Source: Paraburkholderia flava
GTDB lineage: Bacteria; Pseudomonadota; Gammaproteobacteria; Burkholderiales; Burkholderiaceae
Direction of reading: 5' to 3'
Length of the DNA stretch: 64,000 nt
Assembly: GCF_004359985.1 (NCBI RefSeq)
Contig: NZ_SMRO01000002.1
Coordinates: 2,410,209-2,474,208 of the forward strand
In this document: positions 27,927-36,015 of the stretch, in pieces
How the letters are laid out: the number at the start of each line of letters is the position of its first letter
Position numbering within the stretch: the stretch's first letter is position 1
Notes under the pieces: generated by a model
Seen by the model: only the letters and a program-made list of their open reading frames with translations
The model's database searches: none
What the model was told of the DNA's origin: nothing
Translations under genes and position numbers: made by a program

Positions 27927-29441
27927 ATGACGATGAAATACTCCTGCACTCCCCTCGCCGCCGCGCTGACGCTGATGCTCGGCGGCTGCATGGTCGGCCC
28001 CGACTACCAGCGGCCGCAGGTCGCGGTGCCGGCGACGTACACCGAGCTACCCGGCTGGACTCAGGCCGAGCCGGCCGCCGAAGGTCCGAAGGGCGCATGG
28101 TGGACTGCGTTCCACGATCCGCTGCTCGACGAACTCGAGCCGCAGGTGTCGGTGTCGAACCAGACCGTGCGTCAGGACTACGCGAATTACCAGGAAGCGC
28201 TCGCCGAGGTCAAGGTTGCGCGCAGCGGACTCTTTCCGACGCTCGGCGTGACCGGCTCAGGGACGCGGCAGCGCACGAACGGCGGTTCGTTCTCGAGCGG
28301 CACGAACGGTGCCGGTCTGTCGCGCGGCGCGACGATCAACAACTCGGGCTCGCTCGAAGGTAACGCCAGCTGGGCGCCTGATCTGTGGGGCCAGGTGCGC
28401 CGCACGATCGAGGAAAACGCGGCGACCGCGCAGGCCAGCGAAGCGACGCTCGCGAACGCGACGCTGTCCGAACAGATCACGCTCGCCACCACCGTGATCG
28501 ATCTGCGCACGACCGATGCGAACATCGATCTGCTGACGCAAACCGTCGCCGCGTATCAGCATGCGCTCGACGTCGTCACCAACCAGGACCGCGCCGGCAC
28601 TGTCGCGCCGTCGAACCTGATTACCGCGCGCACGCAGCTCGAAAGCGCGCAGTCCAGCCTGATCGCGCTCGGCGTATCGCGCGCGCAGTACGCGCATGCG
28701 ATCGCGGTGCTGGTCGGCAAGAACCCCGAAGCGCTCGACATCCCGCACAGCACCGCGATGCCCGCGTTGCCGTCGATTCCGGTCGGCGTGCCGTCGACGC
28801 TGCTCGAACGTCGCCCCGACATCGCGACTGCCGAACGTCAGATGGCTGCGCAGAACGCGGCGATCGGCGTCGCGATATCGGCGTACTACCCGACGGTCTC
28901 GCTGTCGGGCGCGATCGGCTTCACGCAGTCGCCGCTCGCGGGGTTGCTGCGTGCGTCGAACTACATCTGGTCGCTCGGCGGCAGCGCAACGCAGACGCTG
29001 TTCGACGGCGGCGAGCGCAGCGGCAACGTCGCGGCAGCGAAGGCCCGCTACGACGCGGCGGTCGCGAATTATCGCGGCACCGTGCTGACTGCGTTCGAGA
29101 ACGTGGAGAACGATCTAGCCGGGCTGCGCATCCTCGCGCAGCAGGCCGACGTGCTGACCGCAGCCGTCACCGATGCGACGCGCGGCGCGCAGATCACGCT
29201 CGACGAATACCAGGCCGGCACCGTCGACTACACGACGGTCGCGACCGCGCAGGCGACGCAATTGAGCAATCAGCAGACGGCGCTCGGTGTGCAGGAGCAG
29301 CGGTTGATCGATGCGGCTTCGTTGATTGGGGATCTGGGGGGCGGGTGGTCGATGGGGGATCTGCATGATGGGCGGGATCCGGGCAAACCGGCTACTCAAT
29401 CCGCAACGAAGCCGGTCGCGAACGCGGCGGCTGCGCAGTAA
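27927..29441 (+). CDS. Outer-membrane efflux lipoprotein (NodT/OprM family)
   Basis: 504 residues. The lipoprotein signal ends in LGGC with Cys21 as lipidation site, followed by MVGPDYQRP, the classic start of mature NodT-type channels. Two repeated OEP domains of long helices and strands follow (ALAEVKVARSGLFPTLG; LERRPDIATAERQMAAQNAA). It starts 11 bp after the mdtC stop, making a complete tripartite pump in one operon. The last ~60 residues are less conserved. Confidence 0.94.
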   Translation: MTMKYSCTPLAAALTLMLGGCMVGPDYQRPQVAVPATYTELPGWTQAEPAAEGPKGAWWTAFHDPLLDELEPQVSVSNQTVRQDYANYQEALAEVKVARSGLFPTLGVTGSGTRQRTNGGSFSSGTNGAGLSRGATINNSGSLEGNASWAPDLWGQVRRTIEENAATAQASEATLANATLSEQITLATTVIDLRTTDANIDLLTQTVAAYQHALDVVTNQDRAGTVAPSNLITARTQLESAQSSLIALGVSRAQYAHAIAVLVGKNPEALDIPHSTAMPALPSIPVGVPSTLLERRPDIATAERQMAAQNAAIGVAISAYYPTVSLSGAIGFTQSPLAGLLRASNYIWSLGGSATQTLFDGGERSGNVAAAKARYDAAVANYRGTVLTAFENVENDLAGLRILAQQADVLTAAVTDATRGAQITLDEYQAGTVDYTTVATAQATQLSNQQTALGVQEQRLIDAASLIGDLGGGWSMGDLHDGRDPGKPATQSATKPVANAAAAQ

Positions 29442-29466
29442 CGGCACTGCTGCCGCGTGAGGCCCG

Positions 29467-29946
29467 CTACTTGTGATGCGGCTTGTGCGGCGCGAGCGGC
29501 GTGCCTTTTGCGCCGCGCGTTTTTTTCGCGAAGCGGTCTTCGAAGTCCCGCGCGATATCCCCTACCGTGACGTCGCCGAACTGTTCGAGCAACAACGCTT
29601 CCGCGTTCTTCAGCGTCTGCGCGATCCGCGCGTTCACCGCCTGCTCGACGAGGCATTGCGCTTCGTCGTCGGTCATGCCGAGCGCGAAAACCGGCGGCTC
29701 GCCGAGCGCACGATAGACGTCGAGCAGCGTCAACTCATCGAGCGACACCGTCAGCACCCAGCCGCCGCCGTGTCCCTTGTCGGATTGCACATAGCCGTTG
29801 TCACGCAGGCCGCCGAGCATCCGGCGCACGACGACCGCATGCGTGCACAGCATCCCGGCAATCTTCTCGGACGTCATCGGCGCATCGTGCCGGTCCATGT
29901 GGATCAGCACGTGCAGCATGCGGGACAGGCGGTTATCGCTTCTCAT
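29467..29946 (-). CDS. Rrf2-family transcriptional regulator
   Basis: 159 residues. The N-terminal winged helix (RLSRMLHVLIHMDRHDAPMT then SEKIAGML) is of Rrf2/YwnA type, followed by GGWVLTVSLDELTLLDVYRA. Cysteines are present at ~33 (MLCTHAV) and ~105 (DEAQCLVEQ). They do not form the three-Cys cluster ligands of IscR/NsrR, so an Fe-S cluster is doubtful; redox sensing by thiols is possible. Convergent with the efflux operon and 53 bp from the glycosyltransferase-like gene. YwnA-type Rrf2 genes commonly sit near thioredoxin-reductase-like genes such as that at 31079, which it may regulate (inference). Confidence 0.85.
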   Translation of the reverse strand: MRSDNRLSRMLHVLIHMDRHDAPMTSEKIAGMLCTHAVVVRRMLGGLRDNGYVQSDKGHGGGWVLTVSLDELTLLDVYRALGEPPVFALGMTDDEAQCLVEQAVNARIAQTLKNAEALLLEQFGDVTVGDIARDFEDRFAKKTRGAKGTPLAPHKPHHK

Positions 29947-29999
29947 CGGTCTGACCCACGATGTTCTTCATGTCGGAAAATTTCGATGCCGGCATACCG

Positions 30000-30779
30000 C
30001 TAACCGATCCCCTGCACCGCCGCGATATCCGACAGACTGCCGCGAAACTCGTAGCTGCCGATGTGGCCGACTTCGAACCACGGCGCGCCGTAGACAGCGC
30101 CGCCGATATCGCGCCAGCGCTTGCAGAACATCAGGTCTTCCGACAGCATTTCGCCGCGCTCGTTCTTGCCTAGATCGAAGAACGTATGGATGGTTTCGCC
30201 ACCGCCGGCTCGATCCGGTGAGGTCATCACTGCATCCGGATAAGCATCGGCCATCGCCAGAAACACCTCCCTCTTGATCAGCATGATGCCCGTGCCGATC
30301 CCGTCGACCTGCACCGGCCGCTCGACATTGAATCCCTGTTCCGGATGCCTGAGCTGATAGGTGCCGTACGAACCAGCCACCCTGGCCAACTCGTGCGGCG
30401 GCATCTCCGGATAGCGACGCGCCGTCGACGCAACGTTCGGCCAGTTGATTTCCTTGCGAGGACACATCGCGGCGATCACATCGAGATCGGCGTCGAGCAT
30501 CGCCAGCACGTCGCTGCTGCGAAATATCATGTCGGCATCGATGAACAGCAGGTGCGTGCACTGAGTGCGCTTGAGGAACCAGTCGCTCAACAGGTTGCGG
30601 GCAATCGTGATGAGACTTGAGCTTTTGGTCCACGCGTACTCGAAGCCGATACCGCGTTGATACAGCGCAGCCTGCAATTGCAGCAGCGAATGCGTGTACG
30701 AGCCGTAGCACTGGTCGTTGTAGATGGGCGACGCTACCAGAATGCTGGCGGGTCGCGGCGTTCCGTCTTGTTGAGTCAT
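30000..30779 (-). CDS. GT-A fold glycosyltransferase-like protein
   Basis: 259 residues from ATG 30779; the frame extends upstream to 30884 without good protein character. The N-terminus SILVASPIYNDQ is the first strand of a nucleotide-diphospho-sugar transferase fold. LLFIDADMIF carries the DxD metal/nucleotide-sugar motif near residue 76. A later acidic segment (MLSEDLMFCKRWRDIG) resembles the ED-containing acceptor/catalytic region. No membrane segment is seen. The substrate is unknown, and it is not in a recognisable surface-polysaccharide cluster. Confidence 0.78.
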   Translation of the reverse strand: MTQQDGTPRPASILVASPIYNDQCYGSYTHSLLQLQAALYQRGIGFEYAWTKSSSLITIARNLLSDWFLKRTQCTHLLFIDADMIFRSSDVLAMLDADLDVIAAMCPRKEINWPNVASTARRYPEMPPHELARVAGSYGTYQLRHPEQGFNVERPVQVDGIGTGIMLIKREVFLAMADAYPDAVMTSPDRAGGGETIHTFFDLGKNERGEMLSEDLMFCKRWRDIGGAVYGAPWFEVGHIGSYEFRGSLSDIAAVQGIG

Positions 30780-30995
30780 GGGCTTGTAGAAGAATCGACT
30801 GGGGCGGGCGCGGCCATACAGGAGTGATCTCCGGAGGTTGGGGACAAGGTTGCTTCGTTGTTCACGACGAGGCCGGCCGGGCATCTAAACACGACTTTAC
30901 CGGAATCCTGACCGTTCCTGATCCGGAATAGCGGCCGTCAATCTCCCGTCTCCGGTTCTTCAGTACGGGGTGCCCTGCCTCTCAAGAAACATTAT

Positions 30996-31007
30996 AAGTT
31001 GCATGAT
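30996..31007 (+). promoter_or_regulatory. Additional operator half-site AAGTTGCATGAT
   Basis: This 12-mer differs by one base from AAGTTACATGAT at 31038-31049, exactly 42 bp (four helical turns) downstream. Together with the inverted repeat at 31023-31049 it gives three similar half-sites before the oxidoreductase gene. Confidence 0.5.
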
Positions 31008-31022
31008 ACGAGTCCGCCCGCT

Positions 31023-31049
31023 ATCATGAAACTCATGAAGTTACATGAT
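31023..31049. promoter_or_regulatory. Palindromic operator upstream of thiol oxidoreductase
   Basis: Inverted repeat with 11-bp arms (ATCATGAAACT and AGTTACATGAT, one mismatch) and a 5-base centre, ending 29 bp before ATG 31079. The length and symmetry suit a dimeric winged-helix regulator such as Rrf2, MarR or TetR type. The nearby Rrf2 protein is a candidate, without direct evidence. Confidence 0.55.
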
Positions 31050-31078
31050 GCAGCCAACCTGATACGGGAGAGGACAGG

Positions 31079-31987
31079 ATGCAGACTTTCTACGAAGCGA
31101 TCGTCGTCGGCGGCAGTTTTGCGGGACTCGCCGCCGCGTTGCAGCTTGCGCGGGCACGGCGCAACGTATTGCTCGTCGATGCGGGGCAGCCGCGCAACCG
31201 CTTTGCCGCGCATTCGCACGGTCTGCTCGGGCACGACGGCAAGCCGCCTCGGCAGATCATCGACGAAGCGCGCGCGCAGCTCGCCGCGTACCCGAGCGTC
31301 GAGATCGTCGAAGGCCGCGCGGAACGGGCGCAACGACAGCACGGATGGTTCGAGGTCGCGCTGGCGGACGGCCGCACGGCGTCGGCGGCAAAGCTGATTC
31401 TCGCGACCGGCGTCACCGACGAACTGCCCGCGCTGCCAGGCATCGACACGCGCTGGGGCGCGACGGTATTCGCGTGTCCGTACTGCCACGGCTACGAGTT
31501 CGGCGACCGGCAACTGGGTGTACTCGCCACGCACGCGATGTCGGCGCATCACGGGATTCTCGTGCCGGACTGGGGCCCGACGACCTACTTCACGCAAGGC
31601 CTCTTCGAACCCGACACCGAGCAGGCCGCGCAGTTCGCGGCGCGCGGCACGAAGCTCGAACGCGAGCCCATCGTCGAATTGCTCGGCACGACGCCCGCAC
31701 TCGAAGCCGTCAGACTCGCGGACGGACGCACCGTCCGCATCGACGCGCTGTTCGTCGCACCGAAGATCCATCAATCGAGCCCGCTCGCGGAACAGCTCGG
31801 TTGCGAACTCGAACCGGGGCCGTTCGGCGACTTCATCAAGGTGGACGGGTTCAAGCAGACCAGCGTCGAAGGCGTCTATGCGCCCGGCGATGCATCGAGT
31901 CCGATGGCGAGCGCGACGTTCGCCAGCGCAGCCGGCGCGATGGCCGGATTTGCCGCGCATCAGTCGCTGGTAATGGCGCGCGTGTAG
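31079..31987 (+). CDS. Thioredoxin-reductase-like FAD oxidoreductase (GliT-like thiol oxidase family)
   Basis: 302 residues. FAD-binding motif GGSFAGLAAALQLARARRNV at the N-terminus. Redox-active CPYC in FACPYCHGYE at ~137-140. C-terminal FAD motif GVYAPGDAS. The second Rossmann element expected for NADPH in true TrxB (GGGDSA) is replaced by LGVLATHAMSAHHGIL, so NADPH binding is unlikely by the usual route. This is the pattern of GliT/HlmI/TrxR-like dithiol oxidases that act on small-molecule dithiols with oxygen, and of many unassigned bacterial homologues. A palindromic operator lies just upstream. Confidence 0.85.
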   Translation: MQTFYEAIVVGGSFAGLAAALQLARARRNVLLVDAGQPRNRFAAHSHGLLGHDGKPPRQIIDEARAQLAAYPSVEIVEGRAERAQRQHGWFEVALADGRTASAAKLILATGVTDELPALPGIDTRWGATVFACPYCHGYEFGDRQLGVLATHAMSAHHGILVPDWGPTTYFTQGLFEPDTEQAAQFAARGTKLEREPIVELLGTTPALEAVRLADGRTVRIDALFVAPKIHQSSPLAEQLGCELEPGPFGDFIKVDGFKQTSVEGVYAPGDASSPMASATFASAAGAMAGFAAHQSLVMARV

Positions 31988-32137
31988 TGTGCGTCTAGCG
32001 CGCGACGCCCTCTCCCCGGCCCTCGAGCGCATTCGTAACCGCCGTAATGGTCCGTTACCACTTGCTGCATCTATTTCAGCGACTGCCGCCCACAATGCAT
32101 TCCGTGGTCCCGATGAATCGGGACAAGGAGAAGCAAA

Positions 32138-32509
32138 ATGAGAAAGATCGCAGCGGCAGTACTGATGGTGGGCAGCCTCACGGCTGCAGGGCAAGCTTCC
32201 GCTCACGGGCGCGGCGGTGACATCGTCGGTGCGCTGATCGGTGGCGCGGTGCTCGGCGCCGTCGTCAGTGCCGCATTGAACCCCGCGCCGGTCTATGCAG
32301 CACCCGCGTATGCGCAGCCGGTCTACGCGCAGCCGGCTTATGCACAGCCGGTGTACGCGCAGCCCGCCTACGCTGAACCGGCGTATCAACAGGCACCGGC
32401 GTATGCGGGCCCGCCCCCGGGATACTGCTACGACCACTACCAGCGCGCGTACGTCCCGTGCGGCGCGCCGACGGGACAGTACGGTTACGAGCAGCAACCG
32501 GGCTGGTAA
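32138..32509 (+). CDS. Secreted/outer-membrane small protein with YAQP repeats
   Basis: 123 residues. A signal peptide (KIAAAVLMVGSLTAAGQASA) is followed by a glycine-zipper-like hydrophobic stretch (DIVGALIGGAVLGAVVSAAL) and a run of Ala-Pro-Ala/Val-Tyr-Ala-Gln-Pro repeats, then a Tyr/Gly-rich end with two Cys (YCYDHYQRAYVPCGA). The ribosome site AAGGAGAAG is strong. Such proteins are common in Burkholderiaceae and unassigned; the glycine zipper suggests envelope association. Confidence 0.85.
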   Translation: MRKIAAAVLMVGSLTAAGQASAHGRGGDIVGALIGGAVLGAVVSAALNPAPVYAAPAYAQPVYAQPAYAQPVYAQPAYAEPAYQQAPAYAGPPPGYCYDHYQRAYVPCGAPTGQYGYEQQPGW

Positions 32510-32523
32510 GCAACACGATGTAG

Positions 32524-32552
32524 CGCGACGGCGGGTTCGACCCGCCGTCGCG
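32524..32552 (+). terminator. Terminator after YAQP-repeat gene
   Basis: CGCGACGGCGGGT and its complement with a 3-base loop, 15 bp after the stop, followed by TTGTTTCATTG. Confidence 0.7.
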
Positions 32553-32824
32553 TTGTTTCATTGTCGAATGCGCGGTAGCGCGCGGTAACTGATCCGGCAT
32601 CGCTTTATCGCTCGTCATGCTGCCCGGTGCAGATCGCTGGGCACGCACCACACTCCCCCGATTTCGTTCCGCCGATCCAGAGTCGCGTTATCGCACGTGA
32701 TGCTGCTCCGTGAGGATCGCCGGGCGTACGACACGCCTCCGGCTTCGCTCAGCCGATGTATGGCGCGCAGCTTGTCACACGCAAAACCGCTCACGCTACG
32801 TCTACGCCATCCCTGCATAGCCCG

Positions 32825-34843
32825 CTACGGATGCCGGATATAGTCGACCAGCGCCCGCGTATAGGCATCGGGCTTGCGATCGACGAGACTCACCACGACC
32901 GCGACCACAAAACCCGCCGGCACCCCGAACACGCCCGAGCTGATCGGCTCGATGCCGAACCACCGTGCGCCGGCGAAGCCTGTCATCTGCGTGAAGAACG
33001 GATACGTCGACACGATGTAGTAGATGCACACGATCAGCCCCGCCAGCATGCCGGCGACCGCGCCGAGCCGCGTCGTGCGTTTCCAGAACACGCCGAGCAC
33101 GAGCACCGGGAAAAGACTCGACGCCGCCAGCGAAAACGCCGCGCCGACGAGGAACAAAATGTTCCCCGTATTCAGCGACGCGACGTACGACGCGAACAGC
33201 GCAACGCCAAGCAGCAGGATCTTCGAGATCGTCACGCGCCGCTGGCTCGACGCGGCCGGATCGACCATGTGGTAGTAGACGTCATGCGACAGCGCGTTCG
33301 CGATCGTCAGCAGTAATCCATCTGCAGTCGACAGCGCGGCAGCCAGCGCGCCCGCTGCGATCAGCCCCGACATCACGTACGGCAGCCCGGCGATTTCCGG
33401 TGCCGCGAGCACGACCATGTCGGGCTGCATCTGGATCTCGCTCCAGCGGACGATGCCGTCGAAATTCACGTCGGTGATACTGAGCAGGTAAGGCTCGACA
33501 CGCCGCCACTGCGTCACCCATTGCGGCAGATCGGCAAAGCGATGCCCGACGAGATTCGACAGGATCTCGTACTTGATCAGCACCGCGAGCACCGGCACCG
33601 TCAGATAGAACAGCGCGACGAAGAACAGCGTCCAGCCGACCGACCGACGCGCGGACGCCACCGACGTCGTCGTGTTGTAGCGCGTGAGAATGTGCGGCAG
33701 GCTCGCGGTGCCGAGCGACAGACACAGCAGCAGCGACAGGAAATTGCGCATGTGCACGCGCCGGTCTTCTTCGCTTTGCGCGGGAAACGGTTCCGACATC
33801 GGCACCGGCGCCGATGCGCGCGCGAGCAGTTCGTCGCGCCGCTGCGTCCAGACGACACGCGCGGCGGCGGCATCTTTCGGAAACGCGTCGAGTTCGCGCT
33901 CGTGGCCGTTGATCTCGCGCAGCGGTCCGTTGCGGCGACGCAGATCGGCGATCTCATGCACCAGCTGTCCGCGCTTGTCGACGAACGACTGCGGCAACGC
34001 GTCGAGCTGCTGCTGAACCTGCTGCGCCTGCTTGCGATATGCGTCGCGGACAGCCTGCTCGGGGACCGACGTGCGCACCTGCTGCTCGAGTGCTTCTACG
34101 CGTTCCATCAGCCGGCCGTAGCTGACCTGCGGCACCCAGCCGAGCCCGTCCTTGTGCGCGATCATCGACACCGGGATCAGGATCGCCGAGATCAGGATGA
34201 TGTACTGCGCGACCTGCGTCCACGTCACCGCGCGCATGCCGCCGAGAAACGAGCACACGAGAATGCCCGCGAGTCCGCAGAAGATACCGATCGCGAAATC
34301 GACGCCGATGAAGCGCGTCGCGATCAGCCCGACGCCCTGAATCTGCGCGACCAGATAGACGAACGAACAGAGGATCGCCGCCAGCGCCGCGAGCGCGCGG
34401 ACCAGGTTGCTCGAGAAGCGCGTGCCGAGAAAATCGGGAATCGTGTAGCGCGCGAGCTTGCGCACGTACGGCGCGAGCAGGAACGCGACGAGACAGTAGC
34501 CGCCGGTCCAGCCCATCATGTACGCGAGGCCGTCGTAGCCGGTCGCGTACAGCGAGCCCGCGAGACCGATGAACGATGCCGCCGACAGCCAGTCCGCGGC
34601 CGTCGCCATGCCGTTGAACGCGGACGGCACGCGCCGCCCGGCGACGTAGTACTCGACGAGATCGGAGGTACGCGACAGCAGTCCGATCACTGCATATACG
34701 GCGATCGGCACGAACAGGAACACGTAGCCGATCCACATGCCGGCGCCGTTCGCGACCTCGATGCGCCATAGCACGTAGATGAAGAAGAGGAAGCCGAGCG
34801 TGTAGATCGCGTAGGAGCGGACGAGCCGGTGCGCGAGCTTCAT
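32825..34843 (-). CDS. Sodium:solute symporter family protein (VC_2705-type, ActP-like)
   Basis: 672 residues, larger than ActP (~550). Multiple membrane helices have SSS-family signatures: YYVAGRRVPSAFNGMATAAD near the start, GGMRAVTWTQVAQYIILI in the middle and ALAAALSTADGLLLTIANAL later. The extra length is a soluble charged loop of ~130 residues (~235-365) with coiled-coil character between helices, as in the VC_2705 subfamily. It pairs with the small DUF4212 subunit encoded 3 bp upstream. Next to acetyl-CoA synthetase, short-chain carboxylate uptake is the likely role (inference). Confidence 0.9.
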   Translation of the reverse strand: MKLAHRLVRSYAIYTLGFLFFIYVLWRIEVANGAGMWIGYVFLFVPIAVYAVIGLLSRTSDLVEYYVAGRRVPSAFNGMATAADWLSAASFIGLAGSLYATGYDGLAYMMGWTGGYCLVAFLLAPYVRKLARYTIPDFLGTRFSSNLVRALAALAAILCSFVYLVAQIQGVGLIATRFIGVDFAIGIFCGLAGILVCSFLGGMRAVTWTQVAQYIILISAILIPVSMIAHKDGLGWVPQVSYGRLMERVEALEQQVRTSVPEQAVRDAYRKQAQQVQQQLDALPQSFVDKRGQLVHEIADLRRRNGPLREINGHERELDAFPKDAAAARVVWTQRRDELLARASAPVPMSEPFPAQSEEDRRVHMRNFLSLLLCLSLGTASLPHILTRYNTTTSVASARRSVGWTLFFVALFYLTVPVLAVLIKYEILSNLVGHRFADLPQWVTQWRRVEPYLLSITDVNFDGIVRWSEIQMQPDMVVLAAPEIAGLPYVMSGLIAAGALAAALSTADGLLLTIANALSHDVYYHMVDPAASSQRRVTISKILLLGVALFASYVASLNTGNILFLVGAAFSLAASSLFPVLVLGVFWKRTTRLGAVAGMLAGLIVCIYYIVSTYPFFTQMTGFAGARWFGIEPISSGVFGVPAGFVVAVVVSLVDRKPDAYTRALVDYIRHP

Positions 34844-34846
34844 CGA

Positions 34847-35179
34847 TCAGTTGACGCGCGTGGCGTTGTCGGCATCGCGCGCCGTTTGCAGCACGCGGTC
34901 GGCGCGTTGCATCAGCACGATGTACACGACGATCAGCGCGAGGTACACGAGGATCGCGCCTTGCGCGCCCATGTAGAACGGCAGACGGAATCCGGCGAAG
35001 CGGACGTGCGTGAGATCGCGCGCGGCAAGCGGCACGACGAAGGACACGACGAAGCCGATCGTCATCAGTGTCGCGATCAGGGCGAGGTTGAAACGCCAGT
35101 AATGGCGATGGGCGCGGGCCATCGATGCCGATACGGGTGGGGGCTCGGGAAGGGGGTTCTGTTGGTGTGGGGCGGCCAT
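34847..35179 (-). CDS. DUF4212 small subunit of sodium/substrate symporter
   Basis: 110 residues from ATG 35179; the frame is open far upstream, but that part is repeat DNA. A soluble N-terminus with HRHYWRFNLAL is followed by two membrane helices (LIATLMTIGFVVSFVVPLAA and GAQGAILVYLALIVVYIVLM). This is the usual partner of VC_2705-type symporters. Four TTTTGG repeats lie about 50-75 bp upstream of its start. Confidence 0.9.
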   Translation of the reverse strand: MAAPHQQNPLPEPPPVSASMARAHRHYWRFNLALIATLMTIGFVVSFVVPLAARDLTHVRFAGFRLPFYMGAQGAILVYLALIVVYIVLMQRADRVLQTARDADNATRVN

Positions 35180-35226
35180 GCGACTGTTTAGCAAAAAGTG
35201 CCTGCCGAGGCAATCGGGACTTTTGT

Positions 35227-35255
35227 TTTTGGTTTTGGTTTTGGTTTTGGTTTTG
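35227..35255. repeat. Short tandem repeat (TTTTGG)n
   Basis: Four perfect TTTTGG units (35227-35250) followed by TTTTGC. It lies 48-76 bp upstream of the minus-strand DUF4212 start codon, where copy-number change could alter promoter or leader spacing. Confidence 0.8.
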
Positions 35256-35368
35256 CCTGGCGGCGCAGGCGTTGCCTTTCCCTGCGTGTGCTTTTCTTTT
35301 CTGTCCTTCCGCGTGGCGGTGCTTATTCGCGCCTCGCGGCGCAGGCGTTGCCCCTGTGCGGGGCAGCA

Positions 35369-35402
35369 CCTACTTTTCTTTGCCGCGGCAAAGAAAAGTA
35401 GG
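35369..35402. repeat. Perfect 34-bp palindrome (left arm)
   Basis: CCTACTTTTCTTTGCCG followed by its exact reverse complement, with no loop. The right-arm counterpart at 35901-35932 is a 32-bp version with one T fewer per half. As RNA this would fold into a very stable hairpin. Confidence 0.9.
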
Positions 35403-35900
35403 CAAAAGAAAGCCGCCGATACGTTAGCAGGTCTTTTCCGTGTGCTGCCTCGGTGGCACTCGCCTAAGTGGGCACCACGTTCACCTAGTCTGGTGGTCCG
35501 AGACGAGACCGGCCCCCGCATCGCGACGCGGAGTGACAAGGGGCCCGCACATCCCGCGACGCACTGGTGTGCGCGCGGATCGGTCTGCGTGGGAAACCAT
35601 CGGGAAGATTGAAGGCGCAGGCAAAACGCGATCGCGTTGCGCGTGGATGAGTGACCACGCCGGGAAAGATATGGCTACGCTTGGCGGCACGTACCGGGCG
35701 ATCAGATCGAGCGAAGGGGGTTATGCCCTTCGGCGGCGAAGCCCGCCGGAACGGATGACTGCCTTGTCACCAAGGCACGCGGTGCGAGGGCAGGTCTCGT
35801 CTCGGACCACTATGCAGGGTGAGCGTGGTGCCCACTTAGGCGAGTGCCACCGAGGCAACACACGGAAAGGACAAGGTAACGTTTCGAGCGGCTTTCTTTG

Positions 35901-35932
35901 CCTACTTTCTTTGCCGCGGCAAAGAAAGTAGG
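35901..35932. repeat. Perfect 32-bp palindrome (right arm)
   Basis: CCTACTTTCTTTGCCG followed by its exact reverse complement. It may serve as a transcription stop or mRNA end for acs (minus strand), whose stop codon is 84 bp away. Confidence 0.9.
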
Positions 35933-36015
35933 TGCCGCCCCGCACAGGGGCAACGCCCGCGCCGCGAGGCGCAAAACCGTAGCCCCCTGCCAGGGCAAAA
36001 CAAAGCAAAACAAAA

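Larger units (their letters stand above)
35222..36015. repeat. Large imperfect inverted-repeat intergenic element
   Basis: The whole gap between the symporter and acs genes is a two-armed inverted repeat. The left arm (~35222-35540) and right arm (~35780-36010) share, in opposite orientation, GCGCCTCGCGGCGC, TTGCCCCTGTGCGGGGC, a perfect palindrome, GGCACTCGCCTAAGTGGGCA and GGTCCGAGACGAGACC. Each arm also has GGTTTTGC or its equivalent at its outer end. The ~240-bp centre lacks a plausible gene. No transposase is encoded. Similar intergenic repeats are, from memory, frequent in Paraburkholderia genomes. Confidence 0.8.

Noticed and set aside
30999..31397. Plus-strand frame starting inside the operator region before 31079
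   Set aside because: Overlaps the palindromic operator and the oxidoreductase gene in another frame; no domain content.
35178..35612. Frames reading through the TTTTGG repeat (VLVLVLVL or FGFGFG)
   Set aside because: Products of the simple repeat and the inverted-repeat element, not protein genes.
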